Below are positions 14,108 through 14,434 of a stretch of 14,434 nt of DNA, one piece after another (position 1 is the stretch's first letter; each line of letters begins with the position of its first letter). A program made the translations under genes and the position numbers. This stretch comes from Puia dinghuensis (GTDB lineage: Bacteria > Bacteroidota > Bacteroidia > Chitinophagales > Chitinophagaceae). The DNA is taken from positions 1-14,434 of the forward strand of contig JAMFRX010000378.1 in the NCBI GenBank assembly GCA_026224995.1, written 5' to 3'. The notes beneath the pieces were generated by a model. The model did no database searches, was not told the DNA's origin, and saw only the letters and a list, made by a program, of their open reading frames with translations.

Positions 14108-14434
14108 ATGTACAACCCGTTCCCCCTCCTGACCCGGGGCCTGCTAAAGGACCAGCTCGCGAAAGGCAAACGCTGGTTCGTACGGCAGACCTTTGCCCGG
14201 GGCACAGAGCCCCGCCTCGTCGCTGCCTTCCTGTTCCGGGCCTACGACGCGCAGGAAAGGGAGACGGCCGGCAACCACATGGCCGCCCTGGCAAAAGACG
14301 GCAACGCCTTCCTCTATGACGCGGAGCTGCCAGCACACCTGGAGAAGCTGCAGATCGCCGCCGGCCAGCCCTTCGGCTACAAGGTCTTCTATGCCGCCCA
14401 TAGAGGGGTGGAATGGAAACCACCGCCGGCCTAC
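14108..14434 (+). CDS. Unrecognised protein, N-terminal part (3' truncated by window edge)
   Basis: An ATG at 14108 opens a frame that stays open to the last base (109 codons). The protein begins MYNPFPLLTRGLLKDQLAKG and continues with KRWFVRQTFARG, LVAAFLFRAYDAQERE, FLYDAELPAHLEKLQIAAGQ and YKVFYAAHRGVEW. Codon use (GCC, GGC, CTG, AAG) is the same as in the neighbouring polymerase genes, which supports real coding over the overlapping opposite-strand frames. There is no signal peptide or membrane segment; the visible part alternates basic and hydrophobic stretches and looks soluble. I do not recognise the family. TAATTTAC at 14095-14102, 5 nt before the ATG, is a poor -7 match (two mismatches). 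Confidence 0.65.
   Translation, partial: MYNPFPLLTRGLLKDQLAKGKRWFVRQTFARGTEPRLVAAFLFRAYDAQERETAGNHMAALAKDGNAFLYDAELPAHLEKLQIAAGQPFGYKVFYAAHRGVEWKPPPAY

Noticed and set aside
14070..14423. Opposite-strand frames at the right end (117 and 85 codons)
   Set aside because: Translations are Arg/Gly/Pro-rich without features, and they run into the terminator hairpin; the + strand frame has neighbour-like codon use.

Overview
The window looks like chromosomal DNA from a Bacteroidota member, plausibly the Chitinophagaceae or a relative. Evidence: -7-like elements of the Bacteroidota type (TAnnTTTG) just upstream of several start codons, few recognisable Shine-Dalgarno sequences, a compact DnaE-family polymerase of a form I associate with this phylum, a DEAD-box helicase with a DbpA-type tail, an M1-like secreted peptidase, and an OmpA-type lipoprotein. 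Most genes are GC-rich; the left end (about 1-480) and the 8888-9135 intergenic region are visibly AT-richer. The genus is inference.

Layout. (1) 2-373, + strand: 3' end of a DUF3800-type gene entering from the left. (2) 477-4942, - strand: M1-like metallopeptidase, then a DEAD-box RNA helicase, then N-acetylglucosamine-6-phosphate deacetylase (nagA); helicase and nagA are 2 nt apart and clearly co-transcribed. (3) 4978-8449, + strand: an AraC-type regulator divergent from the peptidase across only 35 bp, a serine hydrolase of the beta-lactamase/class C-like fold interrupted by one in-frame TGA, and an OmpA-type lipoprotein ending at a strong hairpin terminator. (4) 8612-13940: a translesion-synthesis cassette. 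A DnaE2-like polymerase and DNA polymerase IV (dinB) lie 1 nt apart. A 91-residue HTH-like protein is divergent on the left, and a 182-residue protein made of two copies of the same domain follows on the right. (5) 14108-14434: the 5' part of an unrecognised gene that leaves the window, directly after an intrinsic terminator.

The most interesting part is region 4. The 248-bp divergent intergenic region carries a perfect 16-bp inverted repeat (6-nt loop) whose arms are themselves quasi-palindromes (ACTAA-N5-TTAGT), giving two tandem operator-like sites before dnaE2-dinB. Three copies of one ~77-residue domain, resembling the second half of a Cro/C1-type helix-turn-helix, bracket the polymerases. 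No lexA, imuA or recA-like gene is visible here. A reasonable hypothesis is a self-contained, locally regulated mutagenesis module in which the small proteins control the operator or partner with the polymerases; this is inference.

Other points: a degenerate PHP domain in the polymerase, a DEFD instead of DEAD box in the helicase, and a recurrent 4-5 nt spacing between -7-like elements and start codons that suggests leaderless mRNAs.
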